From Chitinophagaceae bacterium (GTDB lineage: Bacteria; Bacteroidota; Bacteroidia; Chitinophagales; Chitinophagaceae): a stretch of DNA of 64,000 nucleotides. Positions within the stretch are counted from its first letter, which is position 1, and each line of letters opens with the position of its first letter. The notes below the pieces were generated by a model. That model made no database searches. It was not told the DNA's origin and saw nothing but the letters and a program-made list of their open reading frames with translations. Location: contig JADJOC010000008.1 in assembly GCA_016713965.1 (NCBI GenBank), positions 29,095 through 93,094 on the forward strand. The letters run 5' to 3'. A program made the position numbers and the translations under genes. Of the stretch, positions 1-10,115 are shown piece after piece.

Positions 1-1300
1 GCACCAAAGAATTTTACAAATACGGCAGCAATTTACTGGGGATAAAGAAAAAAGCATAGATATGCAGGTGATAGTACCTGATAATGGAAAAGGAATTACT
101 GTAAGAGGAGAAGATGAATATTATTTGTACGGTGCTAACGGAAATATTATTGGAACGGTGGGAGATAAAAAAATACAGCACGATGATAATAATGACGGTA
201 TAATAGACCGTTATACTGCCGATGTAAGAACGGCGACTATGTATAGCAGTTACGGGGCAATGTCAAAATCTTTTAATGGTAGCAGCCTGTCGTTGGGTTT
301 TAATAGTCAAAGAAGAAGCCCTGAAATAAGTGCTACAGCCCAGACAGCAGAGTTTTGGGAATATGATGCGGATGTGGCAAGAAGATGGAATGTTGACCCT
401 GTTTACAAGCATAGTCCTTATGAAGTTTTTGGAAGTAATCCTATATGGCTTAGTGATTATAATGGAGCAGATACAACCTTGCCAGATGCAGGCGGTAAAA
501 ATTTAACACTACCAACTGGCGCAACAGGAATTAACACTTTTGATGGAACTGTAAAAGATTTACAAAATTCTTCAGTTAAAGTTCAGCCTGTAGCCGGTTC
601 ACTTAGTTCATTCAACATAAACGGTAAACAATTTAATGCACAATTTGGTAGCCGTTCTGGAAGTTTTCAAGGATACTATAGTGATGATATCAGTTATAAT
701 GATTATGCTGCTCAACAAGCATCATCTGGTGTCCAAACAGCAGGTGTAGCAGGCACTTTAACTGGAGTAGGATCAGGTGGCGCAACTGGTGCAGCACTAC
801 CAGCCCTTCCGCTTGCAGGTTTTCAAATAGGATGGAATTATGGAGCAACACATGCTGATAAAGTTACCAGTTGGGTCACTGCAATTGCTAGTACCGTTGG
901 AGGTTGGTTAGGAGAGGATGTTGTCGCAGATAACCCTACAGCAATAGCACCGCCCCCACTTCCAATTATGTTATATAGGGGAGTTCATTTTGGCCATCCT
1001 GATTATTATAATGCTTTAATGGGAATTGCAACACCTGCTGGTGGTTTTGCTTCTGCAGAAGATCATACCGGAGGTAATTTCAACAGTATGTATACTTCAT
1101 GGTCAATGTTTAGAACAGTAGCAGATTTTCATGCAAATAAAAGCGGGCCTGGAGGTATTGTACTACAAAAAGCATTTTTACCAGGACAATTCCTGCCAAA
1201 TATTTCAATTTCTGATGAAGGAGAGTTTTTAGTTCCGGGGAAAGTTACTGGTGCAATACCAGGGCCTCCTCTTGGACCAGGAAATTCAACTGGATATTAA
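1..1300 (+). CDS. Rhs/YD-repeat protein, C-terminal part, with ADP-ribosyltransferase-like toxin tip
   Basis: This is the 3' end of an Rhs gene that enters from outside the window. Residues from the first bases (YGSNLLGI) match the LYGSSRLGI segment of the other Rhs genes here, but in another frame, so a frameshift lies in the A-rich run near position 46-56. The core ends around VDPVYKHSPYEVFGSNP, the usual point where Rhs tips diverge. The tip (about 967-1300) has YRG, then YTSWS, then DEGEFLVPG, an order that fits the R-S-ExE active-site pattern of ADP-ribosyltransferase toxins. Such tips are released by the Rhs shell and modify a target in a rival cell. The next gene is the likely immunity gene. 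The Rhs identity is secure; the ART call is by motif only. Confidence 0.75.
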   Translation, partial: HQRILQIRQQFTGDKEKSIDMQVIVPDNGKGITVRGEDEYYLYGANGNIIGTVGDKKIQHDDNNDGIIDRYTADVRTATMYSSYGAMSKSFNGSSLSLGFNSQRRSPEISATAQTAEFWEYDADVARRWNVDPVYKHSPYEVFGSNPIWLSDYNGADTTLPDAGGKNLTLPTGATGINTFDGTVKDLQNSSVKVQPVAGSLSSFNINGKQFNAQFGSRSGSFQGYYSDDISYNDYAAQQASSGVQTAGVAGTLTGVGSGGATGAALPALPLAGFQIGWNYGATHADKVTSWVTAIASTVGGWLGEDVVADNPTAIAPPPLPIMLYRGVHFGHPDYYNALMGIATPAGGFASAEDHTGGNFNSMYTSWSMFRTVADFHANKSGPGGIVLQKAFLPGQFLPNISISDEGEFLVPGKVTGAIPGPPLGPGNSTGY

Positions 1301-1321
1301 TAATTAAAATATAAAAGAATT

Positions 1322-1780
1322 ATGCAACAACAAGAATTTAAAATATTGCTCCAATTGATAAAAAATGAATCAGGAAACAACTTATATTATGAATGTTATA
1401 AAGGATTAGAAGAAGATAAGATTCTTTACCATGATATGGGTATTTTTCAGAAGCATAATGTAGTTAACATTTTTAAGGATAAGATAAATTTAGAAATGTT
1501 AGGTATTCAGAAAAGCAAATTTATTGGTATCGAAGTTTTATACCAAAGTTTAGTAAGTTTTTCTGAGAATACAATAAGACAATTTATAGTTACTACAAGC
1601 AAGTCAGGTTATCATATTTTCTGTTCAATAAAAATAGATAAACTCATCGGGATTATAGAGATTCCAAACATTAATAGAGACTTAGATGCAAAACAGCAGG
1701 CAGAGTTAAAAAAAATTGGACACCCCAATAAAAATATTTTTCTTTTTGAAAAAGGAATTTTATTAGGTACTATAGATTGA
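1322..1780 (+). CDS. Candidate immunity protein for the ART-type Rhs tip
   Basis: A 152-residue protein starts 21 bases after the Rhs stop. I do not recognise the family. It has no signal peptide or membrane segment, is rich in Lys, Ile and Glu, and reads as a small cytosolic mixed alpha/beta protein. Position and size are those of an immunity gene that protects the producer from its own Rhs tip, and the function is inferred from that alone. The module-boundary repeat begins about 50 bases downstream. Confidence 0.5.
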   Translation: MQQQEFKILLQLIKNESGNNLYYECYKGLEEDKILYHDMGIFQKHNVVNIFKDKINLEMLGIQKSKFIGIEVLYQSLVSFSENTIRQFIVTTSKSGYHIFCSIKIDKLIGIIEIPNINRDLDAKQQAELKKIGHPNKNIFLFEKGILLGTID

Positions 1781-1830
1781 GGAGTAAAGTATTAAAAGAT
1801 GTGGGTATTAATTTATCAAACAATCCTTCC

Positions 1831-1917
1831 TTCCCCCTCTAGTCCAAGTATGTAAGGTACAGGCGCAAGATTGAGGGGTAGATAAGCAGCAGCGAAGGCA
1901 TTTTGTGCCGTGTAAAA
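1831..1917. repeat. Module-boundary repeat, copy 1
   Basis: The sequence CTAGTCCAAGTATGTAA (1839-1855) recurs at 12420 and 21753. Between this copy and the one at 12420 the similarity extends about 80 bases, through GCGCAAGATTG and TTGTGCC. Each copy follows an Rhs cassette region and precedes an XRE-ATPase module. It may be an attachment or recombination boundary, or a leftover of a shared ancestral junction. Confidence 0.7.
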
Positions 1918-1939
1918 TTTTCAACCCGGGTTGTGGTAA

Positions 1940-2269
1940 TTATTTATCTTTCAATCTGGCATTTTGTTGTAATAATTTATTGGCTTGTTTTAACCGGCTT
2001 TCTGTTACCTTGTTTTCCAATTCTTCCGGCAAAATTGTTTTGCCATTGCACCTGAGTACGGTAAGTGCCCCTGCCTGTTGTAATGTAAGCAGGAGTTCAA
2101 GAACAAAGGCTTCTTTTTCGGGGTTAATAATTTTAAGCTCCAGTTGTGTTGTTGAATTACCGATCCTGTTTTCTATTTCGGGGTAATTTTTTAAAAGTTC
2201 GTTCCATTCATCTATTGGCAAATACACATGCGTAATGTTTCCGCTACTGTCATAAAGATACTGTGGCAT
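1940..2269 (-). CDS. Hypothetical protein after the YoeB-like toxin
   Basis: A 109-residue acidic protein is encoded 20 bases downstream of the toxin gene and is probably co-transcribed. The N-terminus (YLYDSSGNITHVYLPIDEWNELL) resembles the start of small antitoxin-like or ribbon-type proteins, and the C-terminus is a Lys/Gln-rich helix. I do not recognise the family. It could be a spare antitoxin, but nothing in the sequence proves it. Confidence 0.5.
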   Translation of the reverse strand: MPQYLYDSSGNITHVYLPIDEWNELLKNYPEIENRIGNSTTQLELKIINPEKEAFVLELLLTLQQAGALTVLRCNGKTILPEELENKVTESRLKQANKLLQQNARLKDK

Positions 2270-2289
2270 AGCAAGTCAGTTTAAAATTT

Positions 2290-2550
2290 TTAAGTATAAT
2301 GAAATTTACAGGCGATAATAGTAATGTAGTCGTTCTCCACTCTATAGACCAGCCTGTGTTCGTCATTTATGCGCCTGCTCCAATAGCCTTTAAGGTCGTG
2401 TTTAAGGGCTTCGGGTTTGCCAGTACCTTCAAAAGGTGTACGGGCAGTTTCCAGGATAAGTTTATTGAGCCGGGTATATATACTTTTATTGGAGGTAAGC
2501 CATTGGTTGTATTGTTCAAAAGCGGTAGGCGTAAATCGTATATCTCTCAT
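2290..2550 (-). CDS. yoeB: YoeB-type mRNA interferase toxin
   Basis: The 86-residue length and the motifs are those of YoeB, a RelE-superfamily ribonuclease that cuts mRNA on the ribosome when its antitoxin is lost. Visible signature blocks are RTPFEGTGKPEALKHDL, WSRRINDEHRLVY and the terminal HYT, which carry the family's catalytic Glu, Arg, His and Tyr. The start codon overlaps the stop of the upstream antitoxin gene (ATGA, 2547-2550), as in yefM-yoeB operons. Recognition is strong. Confidence 0.88.
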   Translation of the reverse strand: MRDIRFTPTAFEQYNQWLTSNKSIYTRLNKLILETARTPFEGTGKPEALKHDLKGYWSRRINDEHRLVYRVENDYITIIACKFHYT

Positions 2551-2770
2551 GCCTTAGGTATGTTGACATTGATTGATTCGCCATTTTTATCCTGGGCAAT
2601 GGATTTTTCAAGAATAGCCTTATTGACAGGGGAAGACATAAGATAAGCTGTTTCATCTGATTCTTCCTCAACAGTAAGCACAATAGGCTTTCCTTTAAAA
2701 GCAGTTTTATAGCATTTAAAATATCCATGTTAATATCAGCAGCCGATTTAAAATGATAGGTAGTATACAT
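2547..2770 (-). CDS. yefM: YefM-like antitoxin (frameshifted)
   Basis: The first 22 residues or so (MYTTYHFKSAADINMDILNA) run in one frame. The rest (KGKPIVLTVEEE, TAYLMSSPVNKAILEKSI, ending IPKA) runs in another. One missing A in the run near 2716 explains the break, so the intact antitoxin is about 74 residues. YefM binds and neutralises YoeB through its C-terminal half and represses its own operon through the N-terminal fold. The 4-base overlap with the toxin gene supports the pairing. Confidence 0.8.
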
Positions 2771-2784
2771 AATAAAATAATTTT

Positions 2785-3118
2785 TTAGTGAGCGTAAGCT
2801 TGTTGGGTTTTATAGTCTCTTATAACGCTGTCAATAATTGAAAATAAGGATTGTTTTGCATCTGGTTTCATACTTTCAATTTCTTGTAAACGTTCAACAG
2901 TTTTCTTATCAAAAGTTGAATTCTGGCCTTCTCCTACCAGGTAGTCCAGGGATACGGAAAAAGCATCAGCAATTTTTTTAGCAGTTTCCACAGAAGGCAT
3001 TACCCTTCTTTTCATACTTACTTATTATTTCACGAGAGCAACCAACAATTTTGGCTAAATCTGTTTGAGATAAATTTTGTTCTTTACGAAGTTGCGTTAT
3101 TCTGTTTGCAATGTTCAT
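2785..3118 (-). CDS. XRE-family repressor of module 1 (frameshifted)
   Basis: The N-terminal helix-turn-helix (MNIANRITQLRKEQNLSQ, then SKYEK) reads from an ATG at 3118. The frame then shifts near 3005-3015 and continues as MPSVETAKKIADAFSVSLDYL with a helical tail ending in AYAH. The other two modules carry relatives with the same plan and position. It is divergent from the ATPase gene at 3272 and probably represses that promoter. The frameshift sits in an A/G run and is probably a sequencing error. Confidence 0.8.
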
Positions 3119-3138
3119 CATGTCTATAAAAGTTAACT

Positions 3139-3226
3139 ATTTTACCAGAAAAGTGTCATTTATTACAAATATAGTTCATAAAAAATAAATTAAATTTTGA
3201 CTGAATGGTAAAATGTTTTAGATTTG
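3139..3226 (+). promoter_or_regulatory. Divergent control region with promoter and candidate XRE operator
   Basis: TTTG at 3196-3199 and TAGATTTG at 3219-3226, 19 bases apart, fit the Bacteroidota housekeeping promoter and point to the ATPase gene. ATTTTACCA (3139-3147) and its exact reverse complement TGGTAAAAT (3206-3214) flank the region and are candidate half-sites for the XRE repressor. Confidence 0.55.
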
Positions 3227-3271
3227 TGAAAGATATTACCTAAAACAGATAAAATAGAAAATATTTTTACA

Positions 3272-5263
3272 ATGCAAATCCCCCAAATCAAAACCCTGCT
3301 CACCATCACCGAACTGCTCAATTACCTGGGCATACCCACAAAAAAGACGGTAGCCAAAAGCTATTCCATCCGCTGCCCTTTTCACGAAGAAAAGAATAAG
3401 CTCAAAAAAAACATGAGCGTTTACCCCGGCGATAACACCGTTTACTGCTTCAGCACCAAATGCAAAACCCACCCCCACAGCCAGGATGTGATCGGTGTGG
3501 TAAAACACTATTACAACCTGGGCGACCACGAAGCGATCATGAAAAGCAAACAGATTATTTATGAGTTGGGGAAATGGCCGGTGGATTTACTCAATCCGTT
3601 CGCAACTGCAAACGAACAACAAACCAATGAACAACCGGCAATCAATCATTCTATGAAAACAGCAGAAAAAAAAGAAGAAGAAACCGAAAAACAAAACCCT
3701 GCCATTGCATTAACCAGAAACCACTACGGCCAGCTCTGCTATATCAGCAAACATTTGCAGATACATTTATTAAACGAGCCGGAAATAAAAAGCTTAAACA
3801 GTATGCGTGTAGGGCTGCTGGTACAAAAAAATCCACATGTCCATGCCTGTGCAGCCATCCGGCAGGGAACCATTGACCTGTACCACTACGAAGGATTGCA
3901 AAAATTCATCAAAAAAACCGCAGAGCAGTTGACCATAACCCCCGGCAGCACACAGGAAGCATTTGCCGAATGTATAGAACTGCTGGAAAAATATAAAATG
4001 GAAAAACACTTACAGCAACAACATAAAAAACAACAATTGGATATGCCCACACCGCTACCACTTTTAACGCCTGCACAACAGCAGCTGATGGAGGAGATTT
4101 TACAAAGCAATAAAATTGTAGAAAAAATAAATGAATTAATCGGCAAAGCCGGGATCATAGGCGAAGAAAACAACCGCATTTTTTTGTTTACCATTTTATC
4201 AGCCTACAAATTACAACAGCCTTTGAGTGCATTGATACAAGGCAGCAGCGGCAGCGGCAAAACCGCATTGTTTGCAGGTGTGCTGCAATTTTTTCCGGAG
4301 AAAGATGTGTTCAACAGCACCCGGATAACGGATGGCAGTTTGTACAATTTTGGGGAGCATGAACTCATGTTTAAAATCATTGCCAATGAAGACATAGACG
4401 GGTTAAGCCCACAAGCATTGTTTGCTTTGAGAGAGTTGGTAAGCAAAGGTTTTATCATCAGCAGCACCACCATAAAAGACGAAGACGGCAATATAAAAAG
4501 TGCATTGATAAAAGTAAATGGCCCGGTAAGCTTTGCAGGTTGCACCACACAGGCTGCTTTGTACGAAGACAATATGGGCAGGGTGTTTACCATCGCCGTG
4601 GATGAAAGCATGGAACAAACCAAACGTATCATCGATTATCAAAACAAAAAAAGTGCAGGAAAAATAGACAAACAACAACAAGGAGAAGCCATTTTATTGC
4701 TGCAACATATCGTACAAAAATTACAACCCGTAGAAGTAATCAATGCGTACGCCGAATACATCAACCTGCCCAATGAAACCCACCAGTTGCGACGATTGAA
4801 TGCCTTGTTTAAAATTTATATCGAACAAATAACAAGGTTACATCAACACGCTGAAAAGCCAGACAATAAAGGGGTGTACAGGACAACAAAGCAGCATATA
4901 CAATTATCTGCAGACAGTTTTTTTGAATGCATTGTTTTAAAATGTGATGAATTAAATGGGGAGATAAGAAAGTTTTATGAATGGCTGAAAGCGTATATAT
5001 CAAAGAAAAGCAAAGCAGCTGGCGAGGATAAAAAACAGTACCGGTTTACACAAAGGGAAATACGGCAGGGTTACAATAAAAGCAAAGCCAGCATCAGCAA
5101 TTATTTTCAGTATTTAACGGAGTTGGAATATATCAGCAGCAGCGGTGGAAATAACAGGAAAGTGATGTACCAAATAGATTATTGGGATGATTACCAGGCC
5201 ATGAGAAAACGGTTAAAAGATTTTATACAACAACAAATAGATGCATTGCCTGATGCGGGGTAA
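3272..5263 (+). CDS. CHC2 zinc-finger / P-loop ATPase protein of module 1
   Basis: The 663-residue protein starts with a primase-type zinc finger: CPFH at 35-38, then Cys59 and Cys64. An acidic Lys/Glu linker follows, then a P-loop ATPase with Walker A GSSGSGKT (324-331), a Walker B-like strand ending NEDIDG, a GCTT motif and a C-terminal winged-helix-like end. From about residue 145 it aligns with the ATPases at 13042 and 22673, which lack the zinc finger. The architecture suggests a replication or DNA-processing role, such as a primase-helicase-like protein for a mobile element. That is inference; I know of no characterised homologue. An IS982-type element sits directly after the stop codon. 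Confidence 0.75.
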   Translation: MQIPQIKTLLTITELLNYLGIPTKKTVAKSYSIRCPFHEEKNKLKKNMSVYPGDNTVYCFSTKCKTHPHSQDVIGVVKHYYNLGDHEAIMKSKQIIYELGKWPVDLLNPFATANEQQTNEQPAINHSMKTAEKKEEETEKQNPAIALTRNHYGQLCYISKHLQIHLLNEPEIKSLNSMRVGLLVQKNPHVHACAAIRQGTIDLYHYEGLQKFIKKTAEQLTITPGSTQEAFAECIELLEKYKMEKHLQQQHKKQQLDMPTPLPLLTPAQQQLMEEILQSNKIVEKINELIGKAGIIGEENNRIFLFTILSAYKLQQPLSALIQGSSGSGKTALFAGVLQFFPEKDVFNSTRITDGSLYNFGEHELMFKIIANEDIDGLSPQALFALRELVSKGFIISSTTIKDEDGNIKSALIKVNGPVSFAGCTTQAALYEDNMGRVFTIAVDESMEQTKRIIDYQNKKSAGKIDKQQQGEAILLLQHIVQKLQPVEVINAYAEYINLPNETHQLRRLNALFKIYIEQITRLHQHAEKPDNKGVYRTTKQHIQLSADSFFECIVLKCDELNGEIRKFYEWLKAYISKKSKAAGEDKKQYRFTQREIRQGYNKSKASISNYFQYLTELEYISSSGGNNRKVMYQIDYWDDYQAMRKRLKDFIQQQIDALPDAG

Positions 5264-5278
5264 TAATCCTATTACTTA

Positions 5279-6298
5279 ACGTGTTGTGCTATTAACAAAT
5301 GTTAATAAATAAAGTTGTACTAATTTGAATAAAAAGATGTTGTGAAGTTGTCTAGGTAAGTGACTAAACTTTCTAAACAATATGCACAACATCCGAACAA
5401 ATTTCAGCAAATTCTACGGCATTTGCAAAGATCTTTTAAAAATGAAACGGGTTATAAAACAAATTTTCAGGTTTATCCTGTGCGCCCAAAATGAATGACC
5501 TGGAAATCGTTTCATTGGCTTGTTGTATGGAGGCATTAAGTATTGATTCTGAAAATTTGTTATGGAGTAAATTAAAAAAAGATTATGCTTCATACTTTCC
5601 GAATTTAATAGATCGAAGCCGTTTTAATAGAAGAAGAAAACGGCTGGCACCATTCATCATTGAGGTGCAGGAACATATATCGTCTAAGCTTGCAAATCAA
5701 AGCCAGGCAATGATTGTAGACAGCATTCCTGTTCCTGTTGTAAAAAATGGCAAGAGAAAAAGGTTCAAATCATTTCAAAAATCATATGAAACGGCTCCGG
5801 CCAAAGGGTGGAGTGCTGTTAACAAAGGCTGGTTTATTGGTTACAAACTACATGTCATAATTTTTGATAATGGAGTAGTTCAACAAAGTGGTATTACAAA
5901 AGCGAATGTACATGATATTAATTTCCTGAAACAGGTAAAAAATTTGCCAACAGAAAAGAAGATGCTTGGCGATAGGGCCTATATATCAAAGACCTTACAA
6001 ATGGATTTATTTGAACAGTATAAAGTAACATTAAAAGTACCTTTTAGGAACAATCAACATGATTACAAAAATATCCTAAAAAGTACAAATCGAAAAGACA
6101 AATGGTTGAAACATTTTTTGCACAAATGTGCGATCAATTCAATTTGAAACGTAATTATGCAAAAATCTTATGAGGGTTTGGCTGTAAGATTGGCTTCAAA
6201 ACTGTCTTCCATGTCGATTTTGCATTGGATTAACCATTTAAATGGAAAAAAATTAGCTCAAATCAAACATGCTTTGAGTTTTTAATAGCACAACACGT
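5279..6298 (+). mobile_element. IS982-family insertion sequence, complete with TSD
   Basis: The ends are a perfect 17-bp inverted repeat, ACGTGTTGTGCTATTAA at 5279-5295 and its complement at 6282-6298. The 9-bp sequence TATTACTTA occurs directly on both sides (5270-5278 and 6299-6307), a clean target-site duplication. The element is 1020 bp, begins with AC as IS982 elements do, and carries one transposase gene. It lies 15 bases past the ATPase stop codon, so the ATPase is intact but may be cut off from downstream genes. Confidence 0.92.
5382..6285 (+). CDS. IS982-family transposase (three frameshifts)
   Basis: The DDE-type transposase is split into four reading-frame segments. The N-terminus starts MHNIRTNFSKFYGICKDLL. 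The middle (RPK, then MNDLEIVSL) holds VDSIPVPV and GWFIGYKLHVI, typical of IS982. The C-terminus (VETFFAQMCDQFNLKR, then SYEGLAVRLAS, ending ALSF) appears in two further frames after 6120. Each break lies at a short homopolymer, for example AAAA before 5491. About 300 residues are expected if intact, the normal IS982 length. It may be active in the real genome. Confidence 0.8.
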
Positions 6299-6491
6299 TA
6301 TTACTTATTTTTTTGTTGATTGTTCAGGTATTGTTCACATCCAAAAATGAACAATGTAAATCAATACCATCATACGTTTTAGTGCTATTGTTCATCGTTT
6401 ACCAGGACGTGTCATAAGGGGTAAGTTTTTTTTCACCTTTTTTTCTATTTTTTTTTCAGCTATTAAGCAAACGGTTTTTTAAAAACTGTTC

Positions 6492-6524
6492 AACCTGCAG
6501 GCCGTAAAAGCCGCAGGTTTTTTT
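6492..6524 (+). terminator. Rho-independent-type terminator
   Basis: AACCTGC (6492-6498) pairs with GCAGGTT (6513-6519), a further inner stem is possible, and a run of T follows to 6524. It lies after the ATPase/IS982 block and before the small ORF at 6574. Confidence 0.5.
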
Positions 6525-6573
6525 GGGCAAAAAATTAATCTCAAAAAATTTTATTCACCCAAAAACAAACACT

Positions 6574-7086
6574 ATGTCAAGTGAACGCACCCGTATACTT
6601 CAAAACTTAATCCAACTCAATGAAAGTATTTATTATTTAAGCCCCGGATTAACCAGCCTCAACCGCTACCGGTATAAGCTGAAATTAACTACGGTAAAAA
6701 GGGACAGGAATTTATTACAGGTACTCTTATTTAAAACCATCCACAGCGTTACCATTGTCAACCGCTTCAACCGGCTGGAAGTATCAAAAAATTGTTTTCT
6801 AACCGAACGCAGCGATGTACTCGAAGGATTACATATTTTACAACCCTTAATCCAACTCAGCCAAACCGAAACCGCCCCCACGGCCAGGGAATTGTTGTGG
6901 GATATCGAAGACAACGCTTTATTACATGAAGCCTTTACCATTACGCAGTTAAAAAAGATTTTACAGCAGCGCAGGGCAACCATAAAAACAAGGCTGTACC
7001 TGCTGCTCGAAAGCGGCCATGCAGTAAGGGTTGGCGGCAACAGGAAAACCGGATATCTATATAAAATAGTGAAGATGCTTAACTGA
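6574..7086 (+). CDS. Hypothetical winged-helix-like protein
   Basis: A 170-residue basic protein. I chose the ATG at 6574 (MSSERTRILQNLIQ) over the upstream TTG, which lies inside the terminator T-run. The C-terminal third (AFTITQLKKILQQRRATIKTRLYLLLESGHAV, then YLYKIVKM) looks like a helix-turn-helix with a wing, as in the C-terminal part of the module ATPases. I do not recognise a family. It fills the place where module 2 has its recombinases, so it may be a module accessory gene. Confidence 0.5.
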   Translation: MSSERTRILQNLIQLNESIYYLSPGLTSLNRYRYKLKLTTVKRDRNLLQVLLFKTIHSVTIVNRFNRLEVSKNCFLTERSDVLEGLHILQPLIQLSQTETAPTARELLWDIEDNALLHEAFTITQLKKILQQRRATIKTRLYLLLESGHAVRVGGNRKTGYLYKIVKMLN

Positions 7087-7138
7087 CCACTGAAGCTCGA
7101 CCACCGACTACCGACAACGGACAACCGAAAAATAAAAG

Positions 7139-10115
7139 CCCAGCATCAGTAGTCATGGGTGAACCAATAGCAAAGCCAAACGACAGGAAATAAGGTGTGC
7201 AGTCTTTGCGGCTCGACAGTAAAGCCACGCCAAAAAGGCTTTGCCGTTTTTGTCATGCCTTTGCCAACGCTTCGCAAATCTGCACTCCGCTACTATTTTT
7301 TTGCAGCAGCTTAAATTTATTTTTTATTGGTCTGCTGCAAAAAACGTAGCTCCTCCACTCAGTGCGCCACCTGCTAAACCGTTGGGGCTTATCTTATTAT
7401 TTTGCTCCGCCCGCCTGCCCGGCCGAAGCCCTGGCGAGGACGGGCTCTGCACCACATTTTTGTTGTTACGCAGTCTGCTGCTGCCTATATTTTATTTTTT
7501 GCCTGCGCTGCAAAGACCTCCGAAAAAAAATAAAATCCCGTCAGCAGCGCCCCAAACGGTATGGCGCAGGGGTGGCGCTTTTAGAGGGCAGTTAGTATGA
7601 GTAATCCCTATATCGGTGGGTGCAGGAAAATATAAAGTAGTTTTTTAAATAGCAGTGAAAATCAAAGCGAAGCTGCCGCAGCCGCCAAACAGTTTTTATG
7701 CTGTAAGGAGCATTCCGGCGGCTTTGGCTTGCGCTGGAAAAGACAAACGATAGGTTCAGCAGTAAAACTTTATTCAACAATCAATCAACCATCAGCAATA
7801 ATTATTTTATCATCTTCATACCATCCTATCATTTATCTTTTCCAGCGCTGATACCCATACCATACCGCCATACATAAGAGAAATTATTTTATATTGCGGG
7901 TACAAGCCCCTTAGCAAAAAAATGGAAAAACGCCTGAAATATGTGTGTAGTTATGACCAGGCAGGTAACCTGGTAAAAACCATACCGCCTGCAGGCGTAG
8001 ATGCCAAACATGGCGATGAAATCTTTTTTACAGCAGGTAGCTACAGCAAGGCTTAACGTGAAGAAAGGCCAGGCGGAGGCTTTAAATAAAGTAGTGCCCA
8101 AGCATACTTTAGTAACCGATTACCGCTACAATAGCTTAAATCAGGTAGTGGCACAAAAAACGCCCGATGCAGGAAAATCCACTTTTTGGTATGACATTTT
8201 GGGAAGGCTTGCCGTAAGCCAAAACAGTCAGCAGGTATTAGATAAAAAGTACAGCTATACTTTATATGATCAATTAGGAAGGATAACCGAAGTAGGGCAG
8301 AAGCCACAAACAGAACTGCCGCCAAGTAAAGAGCCGGGGTTGTTAGAAAAATGGCTGGCTGGTGGTGGGTTAAAAGAGCAGATCACCCGTACCAGCTACG
8401 ACCTGTCTTACTACGATGGAAAAAATACATTAAAGGGCTTTTTAGAGCAGCGCAACCTGCGCAACCGGGTAAGCTACAGCATGGTGTTTGACCAGGAACC
8501 CGATCCCGATATTTTAGGCACACACAGCACTGCTACTTTTTACAGCTATGACATCCATGGTAATGTAGATACACTGTTGCAGGATTTTAATGAAGGGGTG
8601 ATGAAAGCCACAGGTAACAGGTTTAAAAAACTAGCCTATGATTACGACTTGATTAGTGGTAAAGTAAACAAGGTAGCTTACCAGGCAGGAGAGCAGGATG
8701 AATTTTACCATAAATATTTTTATGATGCTGAGAACAGGCTGACCGATGTGTACACCAGTAGAGATAGTTTTCATTATGAAAGGGACAGCCGTTATAATTA
8801 TTATAAGCATGGTTCTTTAGCCAGACAAATCATTGGACAAAACCAGGTGCAGGGCTTTGATTATGCGTACACATTGCAAGGCTGGTTGAAAGGTGTTAAC
8901 TCTACTAACATGGAGCCCCCATTAAATAAATTAGGATTGGGCGATATGGGTGCTGATGGTTATTCTTCCGGCAATACGCTCAACCAGGTAGCCAGGGATG
9001 CCTATGGATTTGCTTTGCATTATTATAGTACGGCTACCGCTAAAGACTATAAACCTATTGGTGGCGGACAGCCTTTTGCCAATGCAGCAGCGGCAGGCTT
9101 TGGATTTGTATCGCTGTACAATGGCAACATTGCAGGAATGAGTGTAAACCTGCCTAAGGTAGGTGAAGCATTGCTGTATACTTACAAGTATGACCAGTTG
9201 AACCGCCTGACAAAAATGAATACTTACAAAGGGTTAAACCCTGCTACCAACAACTGGAATGTAGCAAGTATTGATGATTACAGGGAAGACATCACTTATG
9301 ATGCGAATGGAAATATTTTGAGTTATAAACGCAACGGCAATGCCAACCAGTTGGCCATGGATAAAATGACTTACCAGTATCCCAAAGATGCTGATGGTAA
9401 AATATTGAACAACAGGCTAAGGTATGTGCATGATGAAGTGGCTGCGGCTAATTATGCAGAAGATATTGACTCGCAAACCCCTTTAACCTTAGCACAGGTA
9501 AAAGCTGAAAAACTGGCTGAACAGCAAAGCGATAACTATGTGTACGATGCCATTGGTAATTTGGTGCAGGATAAAAAAGAGGGCATTAATACAATTAACT
9601 GGAATGTGTATGGAAAGATTGAAAGTATTAAAAAGCAAAACAGCACTATCACTTACCGTTATGATGCCAGTGGAAACAGGATCAGTAAAACGGTGGGCAA
9701 TACTACTACTGTTTACCTTAGGGATGCAGGTGGCAATGTGATGAGCACCTATACCATAGATGCCCAAATTAATAATGGCCACCTTACCCAAAATGAAGTG
9801 CATTTATATGGCAGCAGCAGGCTGGGTATTAATGAAGTGAACAGGGATGTGCAGGCTTTGGCCAAAGCGGATTATTTAAATAAAGTGAATACATTTGTAA
9901 CAGGTGATGTAAGATATGAGCTGACTGATCATTTAGGTAATGTGATGATGACAGTGAGTGATAAAAAATTACAGGTAGATGCAAATGAGGATGGAGTGGA
10001 GGATTATTATACCGCTGATGTGGTGAGCGCTACCGATTATGCGCCTTTGGAATGAGTTTGAACGGAAGAAATTTTAATGCTTTTGGGGTACAGGTTCGGA
10101 TTTAATGGGAAAGAA
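7139..10115 (+). repeat. 2.97-kb direct repeat, copy 1
   Basis: Starting at CCCAGCATCAGTAGTCATGGG, this sequence recurs at 17244-20210 with near identity. It has a non-coding leader of about 780 bp, GC-rich and with a hairpin around GCCCGCCTGCCC...GGCGAGGACGGGC (about 7411-7446), then the Rhs core. The copies stop matching at the codons for FGFNGKE, where the variable tips begin. Most differences are homopolymer lengths. Confidence 0.92.

Noticed and set aside
7241..7600. GC-rich open frames in the repeat leader (also 17297-17696)
   Set aside because: They have no family features, shift between the two copies because of indels, and follow hairpin-rich DNA. They are chance frames in a non-coding repeat.
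8053..8325. Leftward open frames inside Rhs and ATPase genes
   Set aside because: They are antisense shadows of well-supported coding sequences.
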